The notes under the pieces are model-generated. The model searched no databases. It was given only the letters and a program-made list of their open reading frames with translations, and was not told the DNA's origin. DNA of 64,000 bases from Thermodesulfobacterium sp. TA1 (lineage in GTDB: Bacteria > Desulfobacterota > Thermodesulfobacteria > Thermodesulfobacteriales > Thermodesulfobacteriaceae): contig NZ_CP043908.1 of the NCBI RefSeq assembly GCF_008630935.1, forward strand, positions 868,001-932,000, read 5' to 3'. The stretch's first letter is position 1. Every line of letters begins with the position of its first letter. A program made the position numbers and the translations under genes. Positions 55,754 through 63,404 of this stretch are shown here, piece by piece.

Positions 55754-55772
55754 CTACCTGTCTTTTACCCTA

Positions 55773-57353
55773 TTAAAGGACCCGTGCAGGATAATAGTCT
55801 CCATGCCCCGGGAAAATAATAAGGCCTCTACCTTGGGTTTTAAGTTTTTCATCAAGGTTTTTTGCCAAAACTTTCAAAAGTTCCATCTCTTTTTTAAAAA
55901 GAGATGAGTTAGCGTTGGTGCTTGTCATCAAAAATTTAGGTATGTTAAGCACCTTTTTTTCTTCTTCTGTAAGACTGGGGACATAAAGAAGGTAGTCTGC
56001 AGTAAAAAGAAGGCCAAATTCTTCACATAAGAAAAACACCTGTCCTGGGATGTGCCCACCTAAACTTTCTATAACCTTAAACTTTAGACTTCCTATATTA
56101 AAAAAATCTATCACCGGAAAACCGTTTAAAGTTTCATAAACCTTTTGATGGTTAAACACCTTAGGATTTTTAGGAAATTTAGTCTTGGTAAAATAGTTTA
56201 CCAAAATGGTAAAATAATGATTAAGCTCATAAAGCGGGGTAGGGACCCCATAAACTCGATTTTCCTTTTCCATAACCCCTAAGGCATCTTTATGACACCA
56301 TACTTCGGTCTGAAACTCCTCTTCAAAATGTCCTGTAAGTCCTACATGGTCTGCGTCAGCATGAGAAAGATAAATTTTTTTGATGTTTTCAGGATCTATC
56401 CCTTGCTTATAAAACATGTCCTTTATGTCTTGATAGTAAATACCGTAGCAGGTGTCTATCAGATAATATTCATGGTCTACTTGAAATACATAAAGGTTTC
56501 CTCCAGTAGGAGGTTTAAAGGTGTGTAGGATGGCGTCTCCTAAAGGGATGCTGGGTAAACGTGTAAAAGAAAAGTTAGGACCTATCTTTGTCCTTGAGTA
56601 AATGGCAAAGTTAAGGATGTTTCCGAAAACTTCACCGGCTTCCAAGTTTTTTCCAGCCTCTTTATTAAAGTTAATCAAACTTTCAGAAAGATACTTAGAA
56701 GCCTCTATCAATCTTTTTATTTCTGCTACCTCTTCTTCTGAAAGGACTTTTCTTAGGTTAAAATAAAACCTTTCAAGAAGGTTTAATCCTAAAAGCCTAT
56801 TGGTTTCTTCTTCTTTCCCTAAATACTCTAAGCTATAATGGTAACCTGCTTGGTTTAAAGAATATAAAAGTTCCTGTGCCTTTTGTTTTTCTGAAAGATA
56901 AAAAGCAATAATAGCCTTGTTTTCAGAAAGATATTCATTAAAGGTCATGTAAACCACATTAGCCTGGTATTCTTTTAGCAGTTTAGCGATGGTTGCTAAG
57001 GTGCCTGGCTTATTTTCTACAAATATAGCCAGTTTAAAAACCCCTTCGGGCTCGGTAATCTCAAAATTTTCTTGATAGATTTCTTCAAAAAAGCCTTGCT
57101 CTGCTAAACTTTGATAAACTCTATCCCAGGAACTTATATCCTTAAACTTACCTTCTATGATAACCCTGTTAGGATGTTCAGACCGGTTGTAGTAGAAATA
57201 AACGATGTTTATCTGGTTTTTGCCAAAAAGCTCAGCAAGCCTTGCCAAAGAGCCTGGTCTGTCTGGAACAAATACTTTCATTTTTATAAAAAAAGCTTGT
57301 TCATCTAAGCCTTTATAAAGTTCAAAAGCCTTAGGAATTGAAGCAATCTCCAT
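55773..57353 (-). CDS. Tandem-ACT / metallo-beta-lactamase-fold fusion protein
   Basis: A 526-aa protein. Two ACT domains (~22-95 and ~105-180; MKVFVPDRPGSLARLAELFG and KLAIFVENKPGTLATIAKLL) probably bind a small ligand such as an amino acid. Residues ~275-526 are a metallo-beta-lactamase fold: DTCYG, LSHADADHVGLTG, LGGHIPGQVFFL, LFTADYLL and IIFPGHGDYYP supply ligands. The first motif is HxDxDH in place of HxHxDH, a variant seen in diiron members of the superfamily. Spacing to the MurU-like gene is 19 bp, so they may be cotranscribed. No specific function can be assigned. Confidence 0.75.
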   Translation of the reverse strand: MEIASIPKAFELYKGLDEQAFFIKMKVFVPDRPGSLARLAELFGKNQINIVYFYYNRSEHPNRVIIEGKFKDISSWDRVYQSLAEQGFFEEIYQENFEITEPEGVFKLAIFVENKPGTLATIAKLLKEYQANVVYMTFNEYLSENKAIIAFYLSEKQKAQELLYSLNQAGYHYSLEYLGKEEETNRLLGLNLLERFYFNLRKVLSEEEVAEIKRLIEASKYLSESLINFNKEAGKNLEAGEVFGNILNFAIYSRTKIGPNFSFTRLPSIPLGDAILHTFKPPTGGNLYVFQVDHEYYLIDTCYGIYYQDIKDMFYKQGIDPENIKKIYLSHADADHVGLTGHFEEEFQTEVWCHKDALGVMEKENRVYGVPTPLYELNHYFTILVNYFTKTKFPKNPKVFNHQKVYETLNGFPVIDFFNIGSLKFKVIESLGGHIPGQVFFLCEEFGLLFTADYLLYVPSLTEEEKKVLNIPKFLMTSTNANSSLFKKEMELLKVLAKNLDEKLKTQGRGLIIFPGHGDYYPARVL

Positions 57354-57470
57354 AAGGTAACACCCTTAACCTGAATTTCTTTTCTAAATTTTTATTAATT
57401 TATCACAACTTTTCTATTCTTCTACCAAAAATCATCGACAATAAAGTTCAATAACTATTAGAAAGCCAAG

Positions 57471-57490
57471 AAAAAATAAAAAAGGGCTTG
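57471..57490. repeat. Left copy of a ~20-bp direct repeat flanking the transposase remnant
   Basis: AAAAAATAAAAAAGGGCTTG. The right copy at 57842-57862 differs only by one inserted T. The copies are 371 bp apart and bracket the remnant. Confidence 0.6.
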
Positions 57491-57559
57491 TTATTACTAA
57501 AGATATATCACATTTTATTCCCAGTCTGAAATGTTACATCTTTAGTTTTCAGTTTTTTA

Positions 57560-57577
57560 GTTTCAATCCCCTTCTCC
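57560..57577. repeat. Solitary CRISPR-repeat-like sequence
   Basis: GTTTCAATCCCCTTCTCC resembles the conserved GTTTCAATCCC... end of many thermophile CRISPR repeats (reverse complement ends in GATTGAAAC). There is only one copy and no array, so it could be coincidence. Confidence 0.25.
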
Positions 57578-57825
57578 ATGAAATCTATCATAGCAACAAA
57601 CCAACAGGGCTCACTTATATGCTCAAGCCATCTATGTTGAGAAGAATCCATCTAAACAAGAAGTTCAGCCTTTGGCATCCTTCTCTTTCTGCGGTATAGC
57701 CTTCTTTTATTCCTTGGTTCGTGTAAACCGCCTTTAATAAGTATTTGTCTTAAAGTCTCTTAACTTAAACGGATTCCATGAATTTCTTTTAGCTTTTCTC
57801 TAAGATGAGAAACATTAAAGTCATA
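57568..57825 (-). pseudogene. Remnant of an rve/DDE-type transposase (ISNCY-like)
   Basis: Conceptual translation on the minus strand gives a continuous match in style to an IS transposase N-terminal region: YDFNVSHLREKLKEIHGI, then an internal stop where a Tyr is expected (RLS-stop-ETLRQILIKGG), RRLYRRKRRMPKAELLV, a second stop where Gln is expected (TAG for CAG), and MDSSQHRWLE, which corresponds to the MDGSxHxWLE motif carrying the first catalytic Asp. Homology-like text ends near MIDFMEKG. Two nonsense codons, no start and no C-terminal core show a dead fragment. Confidence 0.75.
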
Positions 57826-57841
57826 TCAAAATAGTAACCAC

Positions 57842-57862
57842 AAAAAATATAAAAAGGGCTTG
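57842..57862. repeat. Right copy of the ~20-bp direct repeat
   Basis: AAAAAATATAAAAAGGGCTT followed by G. It also contains the start of the -35 box of the downstream gene, so the repeated segment may be an old promoter-proximal duplication or part of the element. Confidence 0.6.
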
Positions 57863-57888
57863 ATAAACTTTAAATTTAAGCTTAATAT
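57860..57888 (+). promoter_or_regulatory. Promoter of the coiled-coil repeat protein
   Basis: TTGATA (57860-57865), 17-bp spacer, TAATAT (57883-57888), 32 bp before the ATG. It begins at the edge of the right direct repeat. Confidence 0.5.
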
Positions 57889-57920
57889 TTACTATGAGAT
57901 AAACTTGAGGACCAGATAAA

Positions 57921-58925
57921 ATGCAAGTAATACCGATTGACCTTTACGAAACCTTAGAAGAATTAGACCCTAAAACAAAAACCGCCTTTATTAAACTTGT
58001 TAAATTCCTTGGTGAAATCGTAAAAAGGGAAGATTTCCTTGAACTCAAAGCAGAAATAGAAAAACTAACAAAATCGGTAAATGATCTTGCTGAAGCCCAG
58101 AAAAAAACTGAAGAAAGACTAAATCAGCTTGCTATCAGGGTAGACCAGCTTGCTGAAGCCCAGAAAAAAACTGAAGAAAGACTAAATCAGCTTGCTATCA
58201 GGGTAGACCAGCTTGCTGAAGCCCAGAAAAAAACTGAAGAAAGACTAAATCAGCTTGCTATCAGGGTAGACCAGCTTGCTGAAGCCCAGAAAAAAACTGA
58301 AGAAAGACTAAATCAGCTTGCTATCAGGGTAGACCAGCTTGCTGAAGCCCAGAAAAAAACTGAAGAAAGACTAAATCAGCTTGCTATCAGGGTAGACCAG
58401 CTTGCTGAAGCCCAGAAAAAAACTGAAGAAAGACTAAATCAGCTTGCTATCAGGGTAGACCAGCTTGCTGAAGCCCAGAAAAAAACTGAAGAAAGATTAA
58501 ACTGCCTTATAAAAGAACACAAGATTACAAGGGAACAACTCGGTGGTTTGAGCCATGCTATTGGCTATTCCTTAGAAGACAGAGCCTACAAGGCCCTCCC
58601 CAGACTTCTCAAAGAAAACTTCGGAGTCGAAATAGAAGGACGGCTTGTAAGAAAGTTTGTCGAAATTAGTCCTCAACATTATGAAGAGGTAAACATCCTT
58701 GGCAGGGCAAAAATAAGAGATAAAAAAATCGTCATTCTGGGTGAAGCAAAAACCCAGTTGAAAAAATCAGACATAGATGCCTTCTTGAAAAAAGTTGAAC
58801 GCCTCAAAAAAATATTTCCAGAAGAAAAACTCCTTCTCTGCGTAACCTATCAAACCTCACCTCAAGTAGAGGAATACGCTAAAGAGAAAGGAATTAAAAT
58901 CTATTTCTCCTACGACTTCGACTAA
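57921..58925 (+). CDS. Coiled-coil repeat protein with PD-(D/E)XK nuclease-like C-terminal domain
   Basis: A 334-aa protein in three parts: an N-terminal helical segment (~1-55), a coiled coil made of six identical 21-residue repeats plus a partial seventh (~56-198), and a C-terminal alpha/beta domain (~200-334). The last contains EEVNILGRA and VILGEAKTQLKKSD, the spaced acidic residue and ExK pair of PD-(D/E)XK nucleases. This matches DUF3782-type proteins common in thermophiles, whose function is unknown. Each repeat is exactly three heptads (Q/L/V and L/T/L core positions). AGGA lies 11 bp before the ATG. Confidence 0.75.
   Translation: MQVIPIDLYETLEELDPKTKTAFIKLVKFLGEIVKREDFLELKAEIEKLTKSVNDLAEAQKKTEERLNQLAIRVDQLAEAQKKTEERLNQLAIRVDQLAEAQKKTEERLNQLAIRVDQLAEAQKKTEERLNQLAIRVDQLAEAQKKTEERLNQLAIRVDQLAEAQKKTEERLNQLAIRVDQLAEAQKKTEERLNCLIKEHKITREQLGGLSHAIGYSLEDRAYKALPRLLKENFGVEIEGRLVRKFVEISPQHYEEVNILGRAKIRDKKIVILGEAKTQLKKSDIDAFLKKVERLKKIFPEEKLLLCVTYQTSPQVEEYAKEKGIKIYFSYDFD
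58086..58496 (+). repeat. Six perfect 63-bp tandem repeats plus a partial copy
   Basis: Copies start at 58086, 58149, 58212, 58275, 58338 and 58401, each 63 bp; the partial copy at 58464 stays identical to 58496. Each encodes LAEAQKKTEERLN + QLAIRVDQ. No base differences were seen among the copies, so the array expanded recently or is kept uniform by recombination. Confidence 0.95.
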
Positions 58926-59112
58926 CTCTCAATATTATTTAGATTGTGAAGACCAAAAAAAAACACTGGAAAATATCATAAAATGGGCAAATAAAACGCT
59001 TCTTAAAACCAGCCGAAATATTTGTATTGTTGAAGGAAACAAGTATTTTAAAACAACATTGCAAACCAATCACGGAGTTATAACCATAAAAAAGGATTTT
59101 AGGGGATGTTAA
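58926..59112 (+). other. Open fragment without a start codon, possible gene remnant
   Basis: A frame with no stop for about 62 codons ends at TAA 59110-59112. It reads SQYYLDCEDQKKTLENIIKW, then KTLLKTSRNICIVEGNKYF and GVITIKKDFRGC. The composition looks protein-like, but there is no ATG and no ribosome-binding site. It overlaps the stop of the coiled-coil gene in another frame. It may be the 3' end of a lost gene; family not recognised. Confidence 0.3.
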
Positions 59113-59134
59113 AGAATTTATTTACCAAAAAACA

Positions 59135-59208
59135 TCGGGGCGACAGGATTTGAACCTGCGACTCCCGGCTCCCGAAGCCGGTGCTCTACCAAGCTGAGCT
59201 ACGCCCCG
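59135..59208 (-). tRNA. tRNA-Pro (anticodon CGG)
   Basis: On the minus strand: acceptor CGGGGCG/CGCCCCG with discriminator A, D arm GCTC/GAGC, anticodon stem CCGGC/GCCGG around loop TTCGGGA (anticodon CGG, codon CCG), T arm GCAGG/CCTGT with TTCAAAT. The unusual C1-G72 pair is the bacterial tRNA-Pro hallmark. No encoded CCA. Confidence 0.96.
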
Positions 59209-59378
59209 AAATTTTATCATTTGTTATATTAAAAACCCTTTAACAAATTTTTCAAGATTTTACCGACCGAGTTCTCACCTCTTATCTTCTTAGGCTAAGT
59301 AATTTTTTCAAAAAAACATTTCTGTGGTTTCCCTCGGCTAATCCGAGATTAATTTTAGAGTTAATAAATTTTTGGAAC

Positions 59379-59407
59379 TTAACTAACTGCAATTAATATT
59401 GTATAAT
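59379..59407 (+). promoter_or_regulatory. Probable promoter of the hemerythrin-EAL gene
   Basis: A perfect TATAAT (59402-59407) with a weaker TTAACT (59379-59384) 17 bp upstream. The ATG is at 59450, preceded by AGAGGG. A small CTCGG-CTAAT-CCGAG hairpin lies further upstream (59333-59347). Confidence 0.5.
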
Positions 59408-59449
59408 AAATTTTTAAATAATTTATAAAATCTTTAAAAGAGGGTTTTT

Positions 59450-61156
59450 ATGGATTATATAGAATGGAATTCTGATTTTGAAATAGGGATCAAGTTTATA
59501 GATAATCAACATAAAATGCTTGTGCATATTATCAATAGATTGTATACTACCTTATTTTTAAAACCAAAGTTCCTTAGAGAGAATATCTTGGAAATATTAC
59601 AAGAGTTGCGCGATTATACTCAATATCATTTTGAGGCTGAAGAAGCCTTTATGGAAAGTCATGATTATCCCAAACTTTCTCAACATAAAAGGGCTCATCA
59701 GGATTTTATCAAAAAAATCGAAGAGTTTTATGCCAAGCTTCCCCAAGAGGACTTAAAAGCTTTTGGATTGGAGCTTCTCAGCTTTCTAAAAAAATGGCTT
59801 TTATCTCATATCTTAACCTTAGACAAACACATAAAAACTTACCTTACAGGACTTCCGATTGAAACACCCTTAGACCTTTATAAGGTATATGGATTTTTCT
59901 CTAAAGAAGAACTTTTAGAAAAATTTACCGAACTCATAAACCACAGGAGAGAGGTTATTTCTTTTATGATTTTTGACATAGACGATTTTTATTTTATAAA
60001 CCTTAGGTATGGATTCGATGTAGGAGACCTGATCTTAGAAGATTTTGCTAAACATCTCTCTAACAAACTAAAAGAGCCTAACCTTTGGTTAGGTAAATTT
60101 GAAGGAGACAGATTTGCTATCCTTTTGACAGATAATGAAAGCTTTTTAAGGACATTTCAAACCATAGAAAAGGTTTTTAAGGTCGTAGAAAACTATAGGT
60201 TTGAACTGTTAGAAGAAGAAAGGTTTGAGTTTATAAAGTTTAAAATTTCCTTAGGAGTAGTTTTGTATCCTAAGCATGGAACCGACCCAAAAGACCTTTT
60301 GATCAAGGCTGAGATAGCTCTTAAAAAGGCTAAAGAAGAAGGTAAAAACCGCTGGATAATGTTTACCGAACAGGACTATCTTGAGATAAAAAAAACTGAT
60401 GAAGTGAAAAGCATTTTAGACGAGGTGTTAGAAAAGGAGTTGGTCTTTCCTTTTATTCAACCCATCTTTTCAACCAAACACAAAAAGGTGGTGGGGGGTG
60501 AGGTTTTACTTAGGATCTATTCAGAAAAAGAGAACAGGGTTATTTCAGCAGGAGAATTTGTTAAAGTTGCTTTAAATTTAGGCTACTTAGACCGTTTAGA
60601 GGAGATAATGTTTAAAAAGTTGAAAAACCATCCAGAACTTCCCAAGTTTAAGGGTTATATGCTATTTATCAACAGAGCTATTACCTCTTTTGAAAAGTTT
60701 GAGCGATTGATTTACGAAATAGAAGATTGGATAACCTTAACCCAAAAGGTTGGATGTAAAATGGTGTTAGAGGTTACTGAGGTTTCGCTTATTAATTTTG
60801 TAGACCTTGTGCCTCTTATCAAAGAAAAAACGAGACAAAACAACATCTTTTTAGCGGTAGATGACTTTGGGGCTGGTTATGCCTCATTTAGCTATCTTTT
60901 AAAATTTAAGCCTGATTTTATCAAACTTGACGGAGATTTTGTTAAAGAATGTCTACAAACAGAGGATAACCTAAAGGTACTTAGGGGTATCGTAAGATTA
61001 GCTAAGGATTTAAAGGTTAAAACCATAGCCGAATTTGTAGAAAACCAAGAGATAATGGATATGTTGGTAAAGTCTAAGGTAGACTTGCTTCAAGGATACC
61101 ATCTTGGAAAGCCCATGCCTGTAGAGGATTTTGTAAAAATTTACTTAACCAAGTAG
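59450..61156 (+). CDS. Bacteriohemerythrin-GGDEF-EAL protein (c-di-GMP phosphodiesterase candidate)
   Basis: A 568-aa cytoplasmic signalling protein. Residues ~1-135 are a bacteriohemerythrin: DNQHKMLVHII, YHFEAEEAFME, QHKRAHQDF and SHILTLDKHIK hold the diiron ligands. Residues ~155-310 are a GGDEF domain whose signature is degraded to FEGDRF and whose NDxxGH is INLRYGF, so cyclase activity is unlikely. Residues ~325-568 are an EAL domain with EVLLR (EAL variant), FINRA, LEVTE, DDFGAGYASF, FIKLDG and LLQGYHLGKPM, which look catalytically competent. An oxygen- or redox-controlled c-di-GMP phosphodiesterase is the likely function. Overlaps hisC convergently by 12 bp. Confidence 0.9.
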   Translation: MDYIEWNSDFEIGIKFIDNQHKMLVHIINRLYTTLFLKPKFLRENILEILQELRDYTQYHFEAEEAFMESHDYPKLSQHKRAHQDFIKKIEEFYAKLPQEDLKAFGLELLSFLKKWLLSHILTLDKHIKTYLTGLPIETPLDLYKVYGFFSKEELLEKFTELINHRREVISFMIFDIDDFYFINLRYGFDVGDLILEDFAKHLSNKLKEPNLWLGKFEGDRFAILLTDNESFLRTFQTIEKVFKVVENYRFELLEEERFEFIKFKISLGVVLYPKHGTDPKDLLIKAEIALKKAKEEGKNRWIMFTEQDYLEIKKTDEVKSILDEVLEKELVFPFIQPIFSTKHKKVVGGEVLLRIYSEKENRVISAGEFVKVALNLGYLDRLEEIMFKKLKNHPELPKFKGYMLFINRAITSFEKFERLIYEIEDWITLTQKVGCKMVLEVTEVSLINFVDLVPLIKEKTRQNNIFLAVDDFGAGYASFSYLLKFKPDFIKLDGDFVKECLQTEDNLKVLRGIVRLAKDLKVKTIAEFVENQEIMDMLVKSKVDLLQGYHLGKPMPVEDFVKIYLTK

Positions 61157-62233
61157 GTCTTTTATAGCCTCAACCAAAATTTTGTTTTGTTCTGGAAGTC
61201 CTATAGTAATCCTTAAAGCATTTGGAAAGCCATAAGGTTTAAGCGGTCTAAGAAGAAGTCCCTTTTTTAACAAGCTCTGGTAGATGGTTTCACAAAACTT
61301 GCCAAAATCGACCATGATAAAATTGGCTTCTGAAGGATATACCTTAAAACCAAGGGCTGAAAGCTCATAGGTTAGGTATTTTCTACCTTCTTTTACCACC
61401 TTTTGGCTTTTTTTTAGATAAGCTTGGTCGTTTAAGACTGCTAAACCAGCCTTGTAAGCAAAAAGGTTTAGGTTAAAAGGTTGTCTTAGCGCATCCAAAA
61501 CTTTAACTAAGTTTTTTTCAGCCATACCATAACCTAACCTCAAACCTGCAAGGCCATAGGCTTTAGAAAAAGTCCTTAAAACCAGCACGTTAAAACCGTT
61601 TTGCAAAAATTCTATACCTATAGGGACTTCTGGGTTTTCTATAAACTCTCCGTAAGCTTCATCTATTACCACCAAAACGTTTTCTGGTAGGTTTTTAAAC
61701 AAAAGTCCCCAATCCTTTGGTCCTAAAACGCTTCCTGTAGGGTTGTTTGGATGGTCTAAAAAGATAACCTTGGTTTTTCTAGAGAGTTTTTTTAATAGAC
61801 CAGGTATATGATGCTTTAGGTCTTTATCAAGAGGGACTGTCTTAACCTTAGCCCCATAGATTTGAGCAAACTTTTCATACATCAAAAAGCTGGGTTGACT
61901 TACCAAAACCTCATCTCCTGGGTTTACTAACGCCTTAAAAACCAGTTCGATAACCTCGTTAGACCCATTTCCTAACACGAAATTTTCCGGAGAAAGCCCC
62001 CATTTTTCGGCAAGAGCTTTTTTTAGCTCTATATAGCTTGCCTCTGGGTATAGATGGACTGTTTTAGCAAGTTCTTTTATTACCTTAACCACTTTGCGAG
62101 ATGGACCTAAAGGGTTTTCGTTTGAGTTAAACTTATAAACCGGGCCTTCTATTGCTAATTCTCTTCTTATCTCGTCAACGGTTTTTCCAGGAGGGTAGGG
62201 GGTTAGTTTTTTTAAATAAGGTTTAAATTCCAT
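61145..62233 (-). CDS. hisC: Histidinol-phosphate aminotransferase
   Basis: PLP-dependent class I/II aminotransferase of histidine synthesis. Visible: FNSNENPLGPSRKV, VLGNGSNEVIELVFKAL, LDHPNNPTGSVL, VVIDEAYGEF and the PLP lysine in LRTFSKAYGLAGLRLGYG. 362 aa, normal length. The enzyme may also act on aromatic amino acids. It follows the sufB/D-like gene by 2 bp, so it is transcribed with the suf genes. Confidence 0.93.
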   Translation of the reverse strand: MEFKPYLKKLTPYPPGKTVDEIRRELAIEGPVYKFNSNENPLGPSRKVVKVIKELAKTVHLYPEASYIELKKALAEKWGLSPENFVLGNGSNEVIELVFKALVNPGDEVLVSQPSFLMYEKFAQIYGAKVKTVPLDKDLKHHIPGLLKKLSRKTKVIFLDHPNNPTGSVLGPKDWGLLFKNLPENVLVVIDEAYGEFIENPEVPIGIEFLQNGFNVLVLRTFSKAYGLAGLRLGYGMAEKNLVKVLDALRQPFNLNLFAYKAGLAVLNDQAYLKKSQKVVKEGRKYLTYELSALGFKVYPSEANFIMVDFGKFCETIYQSLLKKGLLLRPLKPYGFPNALRITIGLPEQNKILVEAIKDLLG

Positions 62234-62235
62234 AG

Positions 62236-63390
62236 CTAAAACCCCAGTTTAGCGGTTTCAAGGACTTTATCTATCTGTTTTTGTAGCATGGGGGGAATAC
62301 CCTCAACCTTAACGGTTAAAAATCCTTTTACTATAAGTGAGGTTGCCTCATCTTCGCTTAATCCTCTTGCCATAAGGTATTCTACTTCATCCTTAGCTAT
62401 CTTACCTACTGCTGCCTCATGGGTTAGCTCTACGTCATAAAAATGACTGTCAAGCTGAGGTATAGCCCTCATGATGCCTTGGTCAGATAGCATCAGTCCC
62501 TGACACTCTAAATGCCCTTTAACCTTAGGTGCCTTAGCCACAATTTTACCTCTGGCTATGTTTTCTCCTCCATAAACCACCGTCCTTGAGATGATTTCGG
62601 TCCTGGTGTTAGGGGCTTCTAACCACACTTCTCCACCTATGTCTATTTTAGAACCAGGTTGGTTGGCTATGATACTTACAAAAGAAGCCTTAGCTCCCTC
62701 ACCTACAAGCCTACAAACCGGAGAGGTTTGTATGTCTTTTACCGGATAAAGGCTTACGTAAGTAGAGATGTAAGACCCTTCTTCTTCTACCAAAACCCCG
62801 GTCCTTGGTCTAACCATGGTTTGTTCACCCCAAACGTGAAGCATGCTAAAGGTAAGCTTAGCTCTCTTTTTAACAAAGAATTCGGAAACACCTATATGAA
62901 AAGCAGAATCCACATGAGGATGAACCGAACAAGAGGTAATCAAGTTTAACTCTGCTCCTTCTTCTACTATAACGATGTTATGAACCTTTTGGGCCACCTT
63001 TTCAGTCCTTATATAAAGGCAGGTTTGCACAGGATATACTATTTTATAACCTGGAAGAACCCTTATAAAATAGCCATCGTCAAGGTCCTTAGCCGTAGCC
63101 TTAGTAAACTCGTCTTTGTCAGGAGAAAGAAGTTTCCAGTAGTAATCTGAGATCCAATCGTATTTTTTCAAAGCTTCGGTTATCGGAAGGATTTCAAGGC
63201 CTTCTACCTGTTTTTTACATAAAACCGGTTTAGCGTCTATTTGGACATATTCTCCTTCTCGTTTTAAAGAAGAATCAAGCCCTAAAAACTTTAGTCTTTC
63301 TTTTTCTTCCTCGGTAAGCTCAGAAAGGTCTTTAGGAATATTACCTTCCTTAGCGGATTTAAATTCTTTGAGAAGGTTATCTTCAGCCAT
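62236..63390 (-). CDS. SufB/SufD-family Fe-S cluster assembly scaffold
   Basis: Part of the SUF machinery that builds Fe-S clusters. The 384-aa chain has the SufBD beta-helix core: RVLPGYKIVYPVQTCLYIRTE, VIVEEGAELNLITSCSVHPHVDSAFHIG, IISRTVVYGGENIARGKI, HLECQGLMLSDQGIMRAIPQL and DVELTHEAAVGKIAKDEVEYLMARGLSEDEATSLIVKGFL, the conserved C-terminal helix pair. It is shorter than a typical SufB (~470 aa), and only this one scaffold is seen beside sufC, as in minimal SufBC systems. 14 bp from sufC; GGAGG precedes the ATG. Confidence 0.88.
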   Translation of the reverse strand: MAEDNLLKEFKSAKEGNIPKDLSELTEEEKERLKFLGLDSSLKREGEYVQIDAKPVLCKKQVEGLEILPITEALKKYDWISDYYWKLLSPDKDEFTKATAKDLDDGYFIRVLPGYKIVYPVQTCLYIRTEKVAQKVHNIVIVEEGAELNLITSCSVHPHVDSAFHIGVSEFFVKKRAKLTFSMLHVWGEQTMVRPRTGVLVEEEGSYISTYVSLYPVKDIQTSPVCRLVGEGAKASFVSIIANQPGSKIDIGGEVWLEAPNTRTEIISRTVVYGGENIARGKIVAKAPKVKGHLECQGLMLSDQGIMRAIPQLDSHFYDVELTHEAAVGKIAKDEVEYLMARGLSEDEATSLIVKGFLTVKVEGIPPMLQKQIDKVLETAKLGF

Positions 63391-63404
63391 GTTTTTTCCT
63401 CCTT

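Larger units (their letters stand above)
57354..57920. other. 567-bp accessory intergenic region
   Basis: It contains a decayed transposase (57568-57825), a direct repeat pair at 57471 and 57842, a CRISPR-repeat-like fragment (57560-57577) and, at the right end, a promoter for the coiled-coil protein. No intact gene was seen. Confidence 0.7.

Noticed and set aside
58086-58496. CRISPR array
   Set aside because: The repeats are directly adjacent without spacers and encode a continuous coiled coil in frame.
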